The notes under the pieces: model-generated
Database searches by the model: none
What the model was told of the DNA's origin: nothing
Seen by the model: the letters and a program-made list of their open reading frames with translations, nothing else
In this document: positions 1 to 8,771 of the stretch, piece by piece
How the letters are laid out: every line of letters starts with the position of its first letter
Position numbering within the stretch: the stretch's first letter is position 1
NCBI GenBank assembly: GCA_964609625.1
Contig: CAZSRS010000003.1
Coordinates: forward strand, 1-64,000
Length of the DNA: 64,000 bases
Source: G963674665 sp964609625
GTDB taxonomy: Bacteria; Desulfobacterota; Desulfovibrionia; Desulfovibrionales; Desulfovibrionaceae
Reading direction: 5' to 3'
Translations under genes and position numbers: made by a program

Positions 1-254
1 GTGCGTACTTTCATGGGCAGCAGCCTGACCTTGCTTGGATTCATCCGTAGGATCTCTGAACCCCTGTGATCGGTTACAAATATCACAACCATGGCAAAGA
101 GCGAATAGAGCATATTCTTGGCAAGAATGTCGCGCGAAAACTCTACCCATGGATTGGCCACGTAAAAAAAATCCAACAGCAGTATGAGCAAGGCGTAAGC
201 GGCGACGTAGCGAACAGCGTTGATGTAGTGGGAGATGATGGCGTCGAGTTTCAA
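1..254 (-). CDS. Membrane protein of the integrated element (partial, runs off left edge)
   Basis: An open frame on the minus strand starts at a TTG codon (254-252) preceded by GAGGAG at good spacing, and stays open to the window edge (about 84 residues visible). Residues 14-33 form a hydrophobic segment (VRYVAAYALLILLLDFFYVA) and residues 49-60 a second one, so a small inner-membrane protein is likely. It lies just past the integrase, on the same strand, and is probably cargo of the element. I do not recognise the family. The TTG start and the missing C-terminus limit confidence. Confidence 0.5.
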   Translation of the reverse strand, partial: MKLDAIISHYINAVRYVAAYALLILLLDFFYVANPWVEFSRDILAKNMLYSLFAMVVIFVTDHRGSEILRMNPSKVRLLPMKVR

Positions 255-337
255 TTTGTTCTCCTCTGTCAGTCGGGCAGGTTTTGTCGGGACAAGGGGC
301 TATTCCTATGCCGCTAGCCGTCGCAAGGTAACTCTCT

Positions 338-1543
338 CTATTCTTCAGCCTTGAGTTGATCCAGGTAATCGGCCCAGACCTGCATCATGCGTCGACGCTC
401 GGCCAAGTGTTGGGCAAAGTTGTAACTGGCCCTGATCTTGTTTCGGTCGCCATGGGCAAGTTGTCGTTCGATCCACGCGGTGTCGAATCCCATTTCGTGC
501 AGGCGTGTAGAGGCCAGACTCCGGAAGCCGTGGCCGGTCATGGTGTTTTTATCGTAGCCCAGATAGCGCAAGGCCGCGTTGATCGTGTTTTCCGACATGG
601 GCCGGCCATTGCCTCGCCGCCCTGGGAAGATGTAGCCTTCAGGACCTGTCAGAGGATGAATCTCCCGCAGGATACCCCCGGCTTGCTGGCTCAAGGGTAC
701 AATATGCTGCTCGCGCATCTTCATTTTCGCGAAAGGGATACGCCATTCGGCCGCGTCGAAGTCGATTTCCGACCATTCCCCGTTTCGGAGTTCACCGGGC
801 CTCAGGAAGACCAGTGGAACCAAACGCAGGGCACATTGAGTGACGAAGGCCCCGGTGTAGGCGTCGATGGCGCGCAGCAAGGCGGCAATGTCTTTGGGAT
901 CGGTCAGGGAAGGATGGTGCGTAACTTTTGCAGGGGGCAAGGCTCCACGTAGGTCGGAAGACGGGTCGCGCTCGCCCCTGCCAGTGGCCACGGCATAGCG
1001 GAAGACCTGCCCGCAATTCCGGAGCGCCCCCCGGGCCATGTCCATGGCGCCGCGCGACTCCATGCGCCGGATCACTGCAAGCAGTTCAGGGGCAGAGATA
1101 TCCTTGATAGGGCGATGACCAAGCCAAGGGAGTACGTCCTTCTCGAAACGGCGAAGGATCTTTGAGGCGTGTTTTTCACTCCAAGATGGCTGGAATTTTG
1201 CGAACCATTCGCGCGCAATATGCTCGAACGTTGTACTCGCCGTCAACGTCTCGGCGCGCTGTTCTTGTCGGGCCTTGGCTGGATCGATTCCCTGGGCGAG
1301 TATACGTCTTGCTTCCTCTCTGCGCTCGCGCGCCTCCTTCAAGGATACATCGGGATAGACGCCCAGTGAAAGCATGTTGGCCTTGCCATCAAAGCGGTAG
1401 CGGAAGCGCCAGCGTTTTCCGCCGGATGGCGAGATTTCAAGGCTCAGGCCGCGGGCGTCGGCAAGGCGAATGATTTTAGGGCCGGGTTTGGCGTTACGTA
1501 CGGCGATGTCGGTCAGGGCCCTGTGAGTAACTCCCGAGATCAA
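338..1543 (-). CDS. P4-type tyrosine integrase
   Basis: Site-specific recombinase of 401 residues that would integrate and excise the element lying to the left. The N-terminus has the DUF4102-type arm-binding domain (LTDIAVRNAKPG... then a GVYPDVSLKEAR region), followed by a SAM-like core-binding domain and the catalytic domain. Catalytic residues are visible: Arg in RPGELRNGEW, His-x-x-Arg in GHGFRS, His in LAHGD and the Tyr nucleophile in RASYNFAQ. It sits immediately past the 3' end of tRNA-Leu in the same orientation, the usual arrangement for this family. Its 5' end overlaps one arm of a 16-bp inverted repeat. The frame is intact, so the enzyme is probably functional. Confidence 0.93.
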   Translation of the reverse strand: MISGVTHRALTDIAVRNAKPGPKIIRLADARGLSLEISPSGGKRWRFRYRFDGKANMLSLGVYPDVSLKEARERREEARRILAQGIDPAKARQEQRAETLTASTTFEHIAREWFAKFQPSWSEKHASKILRRFEKDVLPWLGHRPIKDISAPELLAVIRRMESRGAMDMARGALRNCGQVFRYAVATGRGERDPSSDLRGALPPAKVTHHPSLTDPKDIAALLRAIDAYTGAFVTQCALRLVPLVFLRPGELRNGEWSEIDFDAAEWRIPFAKMKMREQHIVPLSQQAGGILREIHPLTGPEGYIFPGRRGNGRPMSENTINAALRYLGYDKNTMTGHGFRSLASTRLHEMGFDTAWIERQLAHGDRNKIRASYNFAQHLAERRRMMQVWADYLDQLKAEE

Positions 1544-1616
1544 GGTGGACGCGGGTTTTTGGAGTTACTCACAGGGTGAGTCTCCTGGCCTACGCGTTAC
1601 TCACATAGTTACTCAC
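1519..1616. repeat. Cluster of GTTACTCAC repeats between integrase and tRNA-Leu
   Basis: GTTACTCAC occurs at 1564-1572, 1596-1604 and 1608-1616, and once inverted at 1523-1531 inside the integrase start. The first and inverted copies extend to a perfect 16-bp inverted repeat (GGAGTTACTCACAGGG, arms 1519-1534 and 1561-1576). Position and spacing fit arm-type binding sites for the integrase or excisionase, or an autoregulatory operator; that role is inferred. Confidence 0.6.
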
Positions 1617-1648
1617 AAAAAACTGGACGTCAACGCACACAAACGCAC

Positions 1649-1680
1649 AAAGCCGGACCTTTGGTCCGGCTTTGTCTGTT
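1649..1680. terminator. Hairpin past tRNA-Leu
   Basis: AAAGCCGGACC (1649-1659), loop TTT and GGTCCGGCTTT (1663-1673) form a perfect 11-bp stem. It lies about 50 bp past the tRNA 3' end and could terminate the tRNA transcript or insulate the integrase. There is no long T-run on either side. Confidence 0.55.
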
Positions 1681-1726
1681 ATTTTCAGGGGTTGTGGATT
1701 GTATCGCACGTCCCTGGATATTGCCT

Positions 1727-1813
1727 TGGTGCCGGGGGCGGGAGTCGAACCCGCACACTGTTGCCAGTACTGGATTTTGAGTCCAGCGCGTCTACCAATT
1801 TCACCACCCCGGC
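1727..1813 (-). tRNA. tRNA-Leu (CAA anticodon)
   Basis: Read on the minus strand: acceptor GCCGGGG pairs with CCCCGGC, the anticodon stem CUGGA/UCCAG encloses loop CUCAAAA (anticodon CAA), and there is a long class II variable arm, a T-arm with GGUUCGACUCC, and an encoded CCA (1727-1729). The gene is intact although it is the attachment target of the neighbouring integrase. Confidence 0.95.
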
Positions 1814-1993
1814 ACAAGACGGTTTTTATACGACTTGTGGATTTGGCGTGTCAAGCGGCTTTCCAGGAATGTGTTTTAAGCACGTGATCTGTCCAGTCCA
1901 GGTGGCACATGAACTGTCCGCTTCCGCCCGAGCAAGAACACCTAACGGTACTTGACGCGGTCGAGACCGACGGCGCCGGCACTCCCTTGCTGC

Positions 1994-4852
1994 CTAACGC
2001 AACTCGAGACGCTTGAGATAATCACCAAGTTCCGCAAGAGTCTGGCGTATGATCAAGGCATTTTGCTCCAGCGCCGCCTGCTGGATCTGTGCTCCCTGTT
2101 CGCTGATGGGGGCGAATCCAAAGGCCCTGCCCTCCCCTTTCATTTGATGCCCCTTGTTGATCAGGGTGTCAAAATCCCCCTTGTCCAGGGCCTCGCGCAT
2201 CTCCACCAAGTTCCCGGCCATCATCTCCAGATAGCGCGGGACGATCTCCCTGAATTCAGGATCCACGCGGACCACCCGCGCGCCCTCGGTGCTGTCCCCG
2301 CCGGAGTCTTCCTCCTGTCCGTCCGAGGGAGGAATGTCCTCCAGCCACAGCAACCCGAGGGAAGCAATGGCCTGGAGCAGTTCCTCCTTGCGCACGGGCT
2401 TGGCAAGGTAGTGGTCACACCCCACGGCCAGGCTGCGTTCCCTGTCGTCCTTGAAGGCCTGAGCCGTCATGGCGATGATGGGGGTGGGGGTGCGGTTCTG
2501 CTCGGCCTCCCATCGCCGCATCCGCGCGGTAGCCGAATACCCGTCCATCACCGGCATGCGCATGTCCATGAGCACAAGATCGTATGCCCCTCGAGTGAAC
2601 TTTTCGAAACCTTCCCGGCCGTTTTTGGCGATATCGATCTCGCTACGGCTCTGCTTGAGATAGGCCAGGACAACGTAGGCGTTGTACTCCGAGTCTTCCA
2701 CCAGGAGCACCCGCAGCGGTCTGAAGCGTCGGCCCGGCTCCAGTGCCCCGGACTTGGCCGTGGGCTCCGCCCCTACCGCCGCCACGAGCTGGAAACGGGC
2801 CGTGAAGCTGAAGGTGCTGCCCTGTTCCGGCACGCTGTTCACCGTGATTTCTCCGCCCATGAGTTCCACCAGACTTTTGCAGATGGCCAAGCCCAGCCCA
2901 CTGCCGCCGTATTGCCTGGTGATGGAGGAGTCGGCCTGGGTGAATCGCTCGAAGATGCGCTCCTGGCTCGTGTCCGGAATGCCCATGCCCGTGTCGCGCA
3001 CGGCAAAGCCCAGGACGACGTCGTCTTCCCGTTGTGACTCCAGGAAACAGCGGACGGACACTTCACCGGAGGAGGTAAACTTGACCGCGTTGCCGATGAG
3101 ATTGCCTAAAACCTGGCGCAGTCTGTCAGGATCGCCCATCACGCTCCCCGGCACCTCCGGCGTGACCTTCCAGGAGAGTTCCAGGCCCTTTTCATGGGCG
3201 CTGGCGGACATGATCCTGCAGACAGTGGCCATGATCTCGCGGGGAGAAAACGGCACCCGCTCCAACTCCATTTGCCCGACCTCGACCTTGGTGATGTCGA
3301 GGATGTCGCTAAGCAGGGCGAGCAGGGCGTCACTGGCAGTCTGAAATATCTGCATGTACTGCTGCTGCTCGGGACTGAGTTCGGTTTCCCTGAGCAGTTC
3401 GGCCATACCTACCACGGCGTTCATCGGGGTGCGTATCTCGTGGCTCATGGCGGCCAGGAACTGGCTTTTGGCCTCGCTGGCCGCTTCGGCCGCGATCTTA
3501 TCGCGCTCCAGGGCTTCGGCACGCTTGCGCTCGCTGATGTCGATGATCGAGCCCTCCTGATACAGCACATTGCCGGCGTCGTCCCTGACGAACCAGCAGG
3601 TTTCGAAGAGCCAAACAGGCTTGCCATCCTTGCGCCTGGACTCCACTTCGAGACTGTAGGGCCGGGTACGTTTGCCCAGTTGGTCATGCAGGGCTTGGCG
3701 CTGTTCCGGATTCGCGTACAACCGGGTCGCGTCCTGGACCTCGTTCATCAGCTCCCTGGCCGAGTCGTAGCCGAAAAGCCGGGCCATGGCATTGTTGGCC
3801 GCCAAGAATCGACCTCCAAGGGTACTGCGGTACATGCCGGCCGGTGAATTCTCGAAAATGCCCCGGTACTGCTTCTCCGCCTCGACCAGAGAGTCCTGCT
3901 TGCACCGCAACTCGTGGATCATGGCCGTGAAGGCCTGGAAAAGATCCGCGATCTCCAGGGACCGTGGTCCAGATTTTCCCGTTTCCAGATCGATACCGCC
4001 GTTGGGGTAGGTGCGCATGACCTCAACCAGATTCTTCATGGGGCGTAGGACCCGACGCATGATCAGCGTGGCGGCGAACCCGAGCAAGAGGGCCAAGCCG
4101 GTCGCCATGCCCAGCATTTGCCCCCGCAGGGAGCGCAACTGGGCCCGTCTTGTGGTGTTGTCCTGAAAGATCGTGACAGAGATGTCCGGGCCGAGTTCCG
4201 GTGAGAGTTCAAAGCCGGCCTTGTCCCACCCCCCAAGCTTCTCGGGTGAGGCCGTGCCCGCCAGCCGCCGCCCCTGACGCTCCATGACGATATGCACCGA
4301 CGGGTAGGCTCCCACCAGCCCGAAAAATGTGCTGGCCTCGGACATCCCAACGAGGACTGCGCCCACGACCTTCTCGTCGTAGCGTACAACCGGAGCCACG
4401 GCCAGGAGATAGAAGGAACCCTCCAACTCCACGAACCGGACGGAGTCTTCCCCGTGTAGCACCCTTTCCACGAAAGTATTGTGGAGCAGACTGTCGCCGA
4501 AGACGAACTCGTTGTGTCCCCTGACGATAACCGTGCCCGCGGCATCCACGAAGGCCACGTAGTCGACCACGTCACCCACGAAAGACCTGGCCCGGCCAAA
4601 AAGCAGGTCGTTGTCACCGTTGTGCAGGGCGGTATCCACTTCCGGACCGGTGGCCAGGAGCGTTGCCACGCTTCTCAGGTAGGCTGTTTCCAGTCGGAAT
4701 CGCTCTTCCACGCTTTCCCGGGTCTGCGTGAGGTCCGCATGGATGGACAGGTCCAGCAGGTCCAGGAGACTGCCGATCTGATACAGATACATGCCGGCCA
4801 TGATGGCGAGCGGCAGGTATACCAACAGCAGGATCTGATAGATGAGTCTCAT
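1994..4852 (-). CDS. Hybrid sensor histidine kinase (Cache-like, HAMP, PAS, HisKA, HATPase, REC, Hpt)
   Basis: Membrane-bound hybrid kinase of 952 residues. Order seen: first TM at about 4-26; periplasmic Cache-like sensor at about 30-240; second TM at about 246-266; HAMP; PAS at about 325-440 ending in the DISERKRAE linker; HisKA with phospho-acceptor His471 (AAMSHEIRTPMN); HATPase with NLIGNAVKF and the DTGMGI and GLGLAI boxes; receiver with Asp763 in LVLMDMRMP; and a C-terminal Hpt with His902 in GHQMKGEG. It therefore carries a full intramolecular phosphorelay. The gene lies 95 bp downstream of a PhnD-like periplasmic protein on the same strand, which may present ligand to the sensor domain. 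No output regulator is adjacent. Confidence 0.93.
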   Translation of the reverse strand: MRLIYQILLLVYLPLAIMAGMYLYQIGSLLDLLDLSIHADLTQTRESVEERFRLETAYLRSVATLLATGPEVDTALHNGDNDLLFGRARSFVGDVVDYVAFVDAAGTVIVRGHNEFVFGDSLLHNTFVERVLHGEDSVRFVELEGSFYLLAVAPVVRYDEKVVGAVLVGMSEASTFFGLVGAYPSVHIVMERQGRRLAGTASPEKLGGWDKAGFELSPELGPDISVTIFQDNTTRRAQLRSLRGQMLGMATGLALLLGFAATLIMRRVLRPMKNLVEVMRTYPNGGIDLETGKSGPRSLEIADLFQAFTAMIHELRCKQDSLVEAEKQYRGIFENSPAGMYRSTLGGRFLAANNAMARLFGYDSARELMNEVQDATRLYANPEQRQALHDQLGKRTRPYSLEVESRRKDGKPVWLFETCWFVRDDAGNVLYQEGSIIDISERKRAEALERDKIAAEAASEAKSQFLAAMSHEIRTPMNAVVGMAELLRETELSPEQQQYMQIFQTASDALLALLSDILDITKVEVGQMELERVPFSPREIMATVCRIMSASAHEKGLELSWKVTPEVPGSVMGDPDRLRQVLGNLIGNAVKFTSSGEVSVRCFLESQREDDVVLGFAVRDTGMGIPDTSQERIFERFTQADSSITRQYGGSGLGLAICKSLVELMGGEITVNSVPEQGSTFSFTARFQLVAAVGAEPTAKSGALEPGRRFRPLRVLLVEDSEYNAYVVLAYLKQSRSEIDIAKNGREGFEKFTRGAYDLVLMDMRMPVMDGYSATARMRRWEAEQNRTPTPIIAMTAQAFKDDRERSLAVGCDHYLAKPVRKEELLQAIASLGLLWLEDIPPSDGQEEDSGGDSTEGARVVRVDPEFREIVPRYLEMMAGNLVEMREALDKGDFDTLINKGHQMKGEGRAFGFAPISEQGAQIQQAALEQNALIIRQTLAELGDYLKRLELR

Positions 4853-4947
4853 TCGGCACTTCCACTCCGTCCGGCCTTGAAGCGGTAAAGGACGGACACC
4901 CCCCGTGCGAATCGTTCAGCCTCAGCCGATCCTCCCGTGCTCACGGC

Positions 4948-5832
4948 TCACTGCAACTCGTCGTTGGCCTCGCGCACAACGTCGTAGAACGCGTCGCCGC
5001 GCACCACGAAGCTATGCGGGCTGCCCGGAACTTCCGGCGTCCTACCGGGGTAGCTCTCGTATTCCACCAAGGCCCTTTGCAAGGCCAGGACCATCTCCGA
5101 CTCCATGTGCTCCCCGGCTGCGTAGGCGTCGAAAGGTATCTCCGGGGTCTGGGCGATCAACCGGAGCATGCCTGGATGTTGGAAATCCATCTCGTGAAAC
5201 GCGTCGTCATAACAGGCGCCGGCGTCGATTGAGCCCTCGAGCACCGCCAGCAGCACCTTGTCGTGCTTCTTGAGCATGAAAATGCGGCTGAAAAATGTCT
5301 CCGGATCGATGCCCTCTTTTTGCAGCAACAGCCTGGGATAGAGATATCCCGAAGTGGACTGGTGATCGGTGAAGCCGAAACGCATGCCCTTGAGGTCCTG
5401 GAGCGTGCGGATGGGCGAATCCGAACGAGCCACGACATAGCCGCGAAAATGGTCGATGACTTCGCCGAAGGCATTCAGCTTGCGGATGGAAGCCAGGTAC
5501 TGCAAGCCCGGTAACCGTTTCCGCGCCTGGACATACGCGTTGGGAGAGAACATGCCCAGGTCAACGGCCCTTGCCTCCAGACGATCGGCCAGTTCTTCAT
5601 AGTCACGGGCCACATGGAACACCACCTCCACGCCCAGTTTCTCTTCCAGGTAGCGCAGCAGTGGTTCGTGCACCTTGTGCAGGACCTCTGGTGTTTTCCA
5701 GGGAGTACAGCCAAGTACCAAGCGACCTCGTTCCTGCCCCCAGGCCATGGAGCATGGCGGGGCGATACCGCAGACTGACGCCGCCAGGATCAAACATAAG
5801 AGCGCGAACCCCGGATATCTGCTCATCCGCAT
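4948..5832 (-). CDS. PhnD-like periplasmic substrate-binding protein
   Basis: Type II periplasmic binding protein of 294 residues, related to PhnD (phosphate/phosphite/phosphonate ABC transporters). A signal peptide spans about residues 1-32. Family features are the TPWKTPEVL strand near the mature start, AVDLGMFSPNAYV, the LQDLKGMRFGFTDHQSTSGY region and the GSIDAGACYDDAF motif. The start is placed at ATG 5832, with GGGAGG four bases upstream; a longer frame to 5916 lacks a good ribosome site. No permease or ATPase gene follows; a histidine kinase does, so a sensory rather than transport role is possible. Confidence 0.85.
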   Translation of the reverse strand: MRMSRYPGFALLCLILAASVCGIAPPCSMAWGQERGRLVLGCTPWKTPEVLHKVHEPLLRYLEEKLGVEVVFHVARDYEELADRLEARAVDLGMFSPNAYVQARKRLPGLQYLASIRKLNAFGEVIDHFRGYVVARSDSPIRTLQDLKGMRFGFTDHQSTSGYLYPRLLLQKEGIDPETFFSRIFMLKKHDKVLLAVLEGSIDAGACYDDAFHEMDFQHPGMLRLIAQTPEIPFDAYAAGEHMESEMVLALQRALVEYESYPGRTPEVPGSPHSFVVRGDAFYDVVREANDELQ

Positions 5833-5936
5833 GGCCCTCCCTTTGAGATGCGCCGCCAGCGTCAGGCCAGACGCAACCGCGTTTTGCCAGACCGCTGCAA
5901 TCAAGACAAAGGACATGTCGCGAGTGCAGTTCGGTA

Positions 5937-6170
5937 TCAGAACAGGGAATACTGCTTCTCGATCACGCGCTTCTTCACTTGCTGCCGCCCCCCTTCCCCA
6001 GGTTCACGTACTTCAAGGGGCAATTCCCCGGGTGCCTCTGGATCAAGACCCAACCGATAGGGGAAAAGCGGGCATTGCCGGAGGGCGCATTGCCTGACCT
6101 CCTGCTTGTCCCCCCCCGAACATTCCAGGCATTTCTTCTTGATGGCCTTGAGCGGCGTATTTCTAGGCAT
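5937..6170 (-). CDS. Small cysteine-rich protein of phage/island type
   Basis: A 77-residue protein whose first 40 residues carry CLECSG and CALRQCPLFPYR, giving two CxxC/CxxxxC pairs likely to bind zinc. Short proteins with this KxKCLxCSGG...VxxCxxxxCPLxPYR pattern recur in Desulfovibrio relatives, often near prophages; I know no function. The start is ATG 6170, with GGAAGGGAG upstream. The C-terminal half is charged and low in complexity. It lies about 100 bp upstream of the PhnD-like gene on the same strand. Confidence 0.7.
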   Translation of the reverse strand: MPRNTPLKAIKKKCLECSGGDKQEVRQCALRQCPLFPYRLGLDPEAPGELPLEVREPGEGGRQQVKKRVIEKQYSLF

Positions 6171-6362
6171 GTGCTCCCTTCCCAAAATCCGTATCTCGCA
6201 CGGCTATACCCAAAAACACAGGCGTCGCCAAGCGCCTTCACTTGCATCGGGCGCCCTTCCCCTTGTCCCGGAAACCATGCCCCGTCGGATGTATTGCACC
6301 CTGGCACAGGCACACGACCGCCTGAACTATCCCGACGGCTGGATTTCCCCCGGCAAAGCCTG

Positions 6363-6368
6363 TATACT
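6363..6368 (+). promoter_or_regulatory. Candidate -10 element for the lipoprotein gene
   Basis: TGTATACT looks like an extended -10 (TATACT at 6363-6368), with a weak TGGATT -35 seventeen bases upstream (6340-6345). It lies about 155 bp before the lipoprotein start. The -35 match is poor. Confidence 0.3.
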
Positions 6369-6524
6369 GGAACCATGTAGGCCAAGAAGGAACATCGGGA
6401 CCGGACCATGTCCAGCGTGGAGACGCGAGTGCTCCGCGAAACTCCAAAGGGGTGGGAAACAATGTCTGGATACATCGCCGGGCCGGAGCATTCGGGAATC
6501 GTCGAACCGAGGCGAGAGGGTTCC

Positions 6525-6905
6525 ATGCGCACGGTCGTTTCATGTTGCCTGGCCACGTTGTTGCTCTTGCTGCTGGCAGGCTGCGGGGAATCGGAAAAGG
6601 AAGGACTCCAACAGGCCCTGACGGAGCAATCCCACGAACTTCTGGCCTGCCGGGAACAAATCCTCGAACTCGAGGACAAGCTGCAAGCCCTGGCCGAACT
6701 GGCCAAGGAACCCCTGGCCCGGGTCGATGACAACGACGAGAAGGACAAACGGATCAAGCAGCTGGAGTACACCCTCAACAGGGCCTACATCGACATGAAG
6801 GCCGCGCTCATGGAACGCGACGAATTCCACCGTGACCTGGATAAGGCCCACCGCCGCATCCGCGATTTGGAGCAACGGCTGCGCTCCCTGCAAGGGGGCG
6901 GTTGA
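6525..6905 (+). CDS. Coiled-coil lipoprotein
   Basis: A 126-residue exported protein. Residues 1-20 form a lipoprotein signal with lipobox LAGC (Cys at about 20), so it is probably anchored by a lipidated cysteine. The rest is almost entirely charged heptad-like sequence (EQILELEDKLQALAELAKE, RDLEQRLRSL), predicting a coiled coil. The start at ATG 6525 is chosen because the signal peptide begins there; the frame extends 39 codons upstream without signal character. It converges on the alcohol dehydrogenase gene. It resembles short Lpp-like or TolA-like structural lipoproteins, with no specific assignment. Confidence 0.75.
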   Translation: MRTVVSCCLATLLLLLLAGCGESEKEGLQQALTEQSHELLACREQILELEDKLQALAELAKEPLARVDDNDEKDKRIKQLEYTLNRAYIDMKAALMERDEFHRDLDKAHRRIRDLEQRLRSLQGGG

Positions 6906-6921
6906 TCCTACTGGACCCGAC

Positions 6922-8070
6922 CTACAGCGAATCCTCCAGAATGCGCGTCAGCTCCGCGGGCGTCAGCTCCACCGGGTTGCCACGCATGCTGCTGGCGCGG
7001 ACCGCCCGCTCCACGATCAGCGGGATGCCCCCTTCCTTCAGACCCAGGGCGCCGAGACCCGGTGCCCGCAACTCCCTGCACAGGGCCGCTGCCCAGGCCA
7101 CACCATCGTCGGCCTCGGCCGCGGCATCGCCCCTGAGCACTCCAGCCAGCTCCCGGTACCGCCGCAAGCCGTCGCCGTCGGGGTCTCGCAGCCGCAAGGC
7201 CGCGACATTCCACCGCATCACGGCCGGTAACAGGGCCGCGCAGACCATGCCGTGGGGCGCGTCCAGCACACCCCCCAAAGGCGCGGCCAGGCCGTGCACC
7301 GCGCCCAGGCCGCCATTGGCCAGGGCCAGCCCCGAAAACAGGCTTGCCAGGCACATCTCCTCACGGGCAGACATGTCGCCGCCGTCGTAGTAGGCCCGAC
7401 GCAGGGAGCGCGCCCCCCGCACCAAACCCTCCAGACACAAGGCGTCGGTCAGGGGGGTGGCCTTGCAGGACACATAAGCCTCCATGAGCTGCGTCATGGC
7501 GTCGATGCCCGTGGCGGCGGTGATCTCCGGCGTCATGCTCAGGGTCAACTCCGGGTCCACCAGCACCAGGGCTGGCAGCAGCAAGGGGGAGCGCAGGCTG
7601 ACTTTCACGTCCTTGGCCTTGAGCACGCTGTTGCGGGTGACCTCGGCGCCCGTGCCCGCTGTTGTAGGGATGGCCACGCAGGGCACCGGCCTCGAACGCA
7701 GGGGGAGCCCCTGCCCCACCACCTCCAGGAATTCGTAGGGATCGCCGGTATTGGTCATGAAGGCGGCCACGGCCTTGGCGGCGTCCAGCACGCTGCCCCC
7801 GCCGATGCCGATCACGAAGTCCGTGCCGCTCCGACGTGCCGAGGCTGCCGCTTCCAGAACCATGTCCACCGTGGGCTCGCCGCGGATGCCGTATTCATGA
7901 TGTACCAGGCCCTGGGCCTCGAGCACCCGCAGTAGGGGCGCGGCACGGCCGGCGTTGCCGCCATGCAGAACGAAGGCGCTCCGCCCCAGACATCCCAGAC
8001 ACTCCCCGGACTCGGCCAGGATGCCGCTGCCGAACCTGATCTCACCAGCCGTGGAAAAGTTGAAGCGCAT
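6922..8070 (-). CDS. Iron-containing alcohol dehydrogenase family protein
   Basis: NAD(P)-dependent group III alcohol dehydrogenase of 382 residues, expected to interconvert alcohols and aldehydes in the cytoplasm. The N-terminal nucleotide domain has GGGSVLDAAK (about 90-99) and PTTAGTGAEVT (about 135-145). Metal-site residues are Asp190 in TGIDAMTQ, His259 in GAVHG and His273 in APHG. The position that is His in classical enzymes is Gln194 here (TQLMEAYVS), as in the TQLIE subfamily, so this is a subfamily trait rather than damage. Sulfate reducers carry many such paralogues; the substrate cannot be predicted. It is probably monocistronic. Confidence 0.9.
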   Translation of the reverse strand: MRFNFSTAGEIRFGSGILAESGECLGCLGRSAFVLHGGNAGRAAPLLRVLEAQGLVHHEYGIRGEPTVDMVLEAAASARRSGTDFVIGIGGGSVLDAAKAVAAFMTNTGDPYEFLEVVGQGLPLRSRPVPCVAIPTTAGTGAEVTRNSVLKAKDVKVSLRSPLLLPALVLVDPELTLSMTPEITAATGIDAMTQLMEAYVSCKATPLTDALCLEGLVRGARSLRRAYYDGGDMSAREEMCLASLFSGLALANGGLGAVHGLAAPLGGVLDAPHGMVCAALLPAVMRWNVAALRLRDPDGDGLRRYRELAGVLRGDAAAEADDGVAWAAALCRELRAPGLGALGLKEGGIPLIVERAVRASSMRGNPVELTPAELTRILEDSL

Positions 8071-8100
8071 GGCAGCCTCCCGTGATGTCTCCCGTCGCCC

Positions 8101-8577
8101 TCAGCGGATCACCTTTTCGGCCGGGGCCCAGCCTTCGACACCCTCTTCATAGGACCAGATCCTGGCCCATTTGGTGTTCCCGCCGCGGTAGGTGTATTCG
8201 AGGATCTCGATGGTCGCGCCCCTGGGCAAGTACAGGATCGCTGGACAGCCCTTGCCGGGGCATGTCAGCATCTGCAGATCGGTGCGCAAGGGTTTGATTC
8301 GCTCGGTGCTCTCCCGCAGGTCGTTTTCCTTGACAAAGCCGCGCTCGCCAAGGGCCGGGACAAAAATTCTGACCCAACCGTCGTTGCACCCCAGGATCTC
8401 GACCTTGTCTCCATACCACACAGCGCCCACCACCACGCCGGAAAGCCCCTGGGTCTTGCGCAGGGGTGCGCTGGGCTTCATGATCATGGCCCACTCCCCG
8501 GCCCACGCCGGAAGGGGCTGGGCAGCCAGAAGCATACTCATCACCAACATAGTCAATACGCTCGATATCCACCGCAT
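8101..8577 (-). CDS. Secreted SH3-domain protein
   Basis: An exported protein of 158 residues with a signal peptide (about 1-26, ending LPAWA) and two bacterial SH3-like repeats: about 30-80 (MKPSAPLRKTQGLSGVVVGAVWYGDKVEIL) and about 100-158 (GATIEILEYTYRGGNTKWARIWS...GWAPAEKVI). Such domains usually bind peptidoglycan or partner proteins in the periplasm. The start is ATG 8577, with GGGAGGAG six bases upstream; a longer frame lacks a ribosome site. It lies 30 bp upstream of the alcohol dehydrogenase on the same strand, but a functional link is not evident. Confidence 0.8.
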   Translation of the reverse strand: MRWISSVLTMLVMSMLLAAQPLPAWAGEWAMIMKPSAPLRKTQGLSGVVVGAVWYGDKVEILGCNDGWVRIFVPALGERGFVKENDLRESTERIKPLRTDLQMLTCPGKGCPAILYLPRGATIEILEYTYRGGNTKWARIWSYEEGVEGWAPAEKVIR

Positions 8578-8771
8578 GACGCTCCTCCCTGCCCTGTAAC
8601 GCACGACCGCCCCCGATGTGACCGCCGGCAGGCGCACCGCACGGTCGTGTCTGACCACGATTTGAACATCTCCCTACCACAGTGTATGGGTCTTGGGAAC
8701 TCCGCCGTCACGAATCCCGACGCCGCCGAAGTGGACGTTTCATCCCGCACCCTGCAACCAAGGAGGATCGC

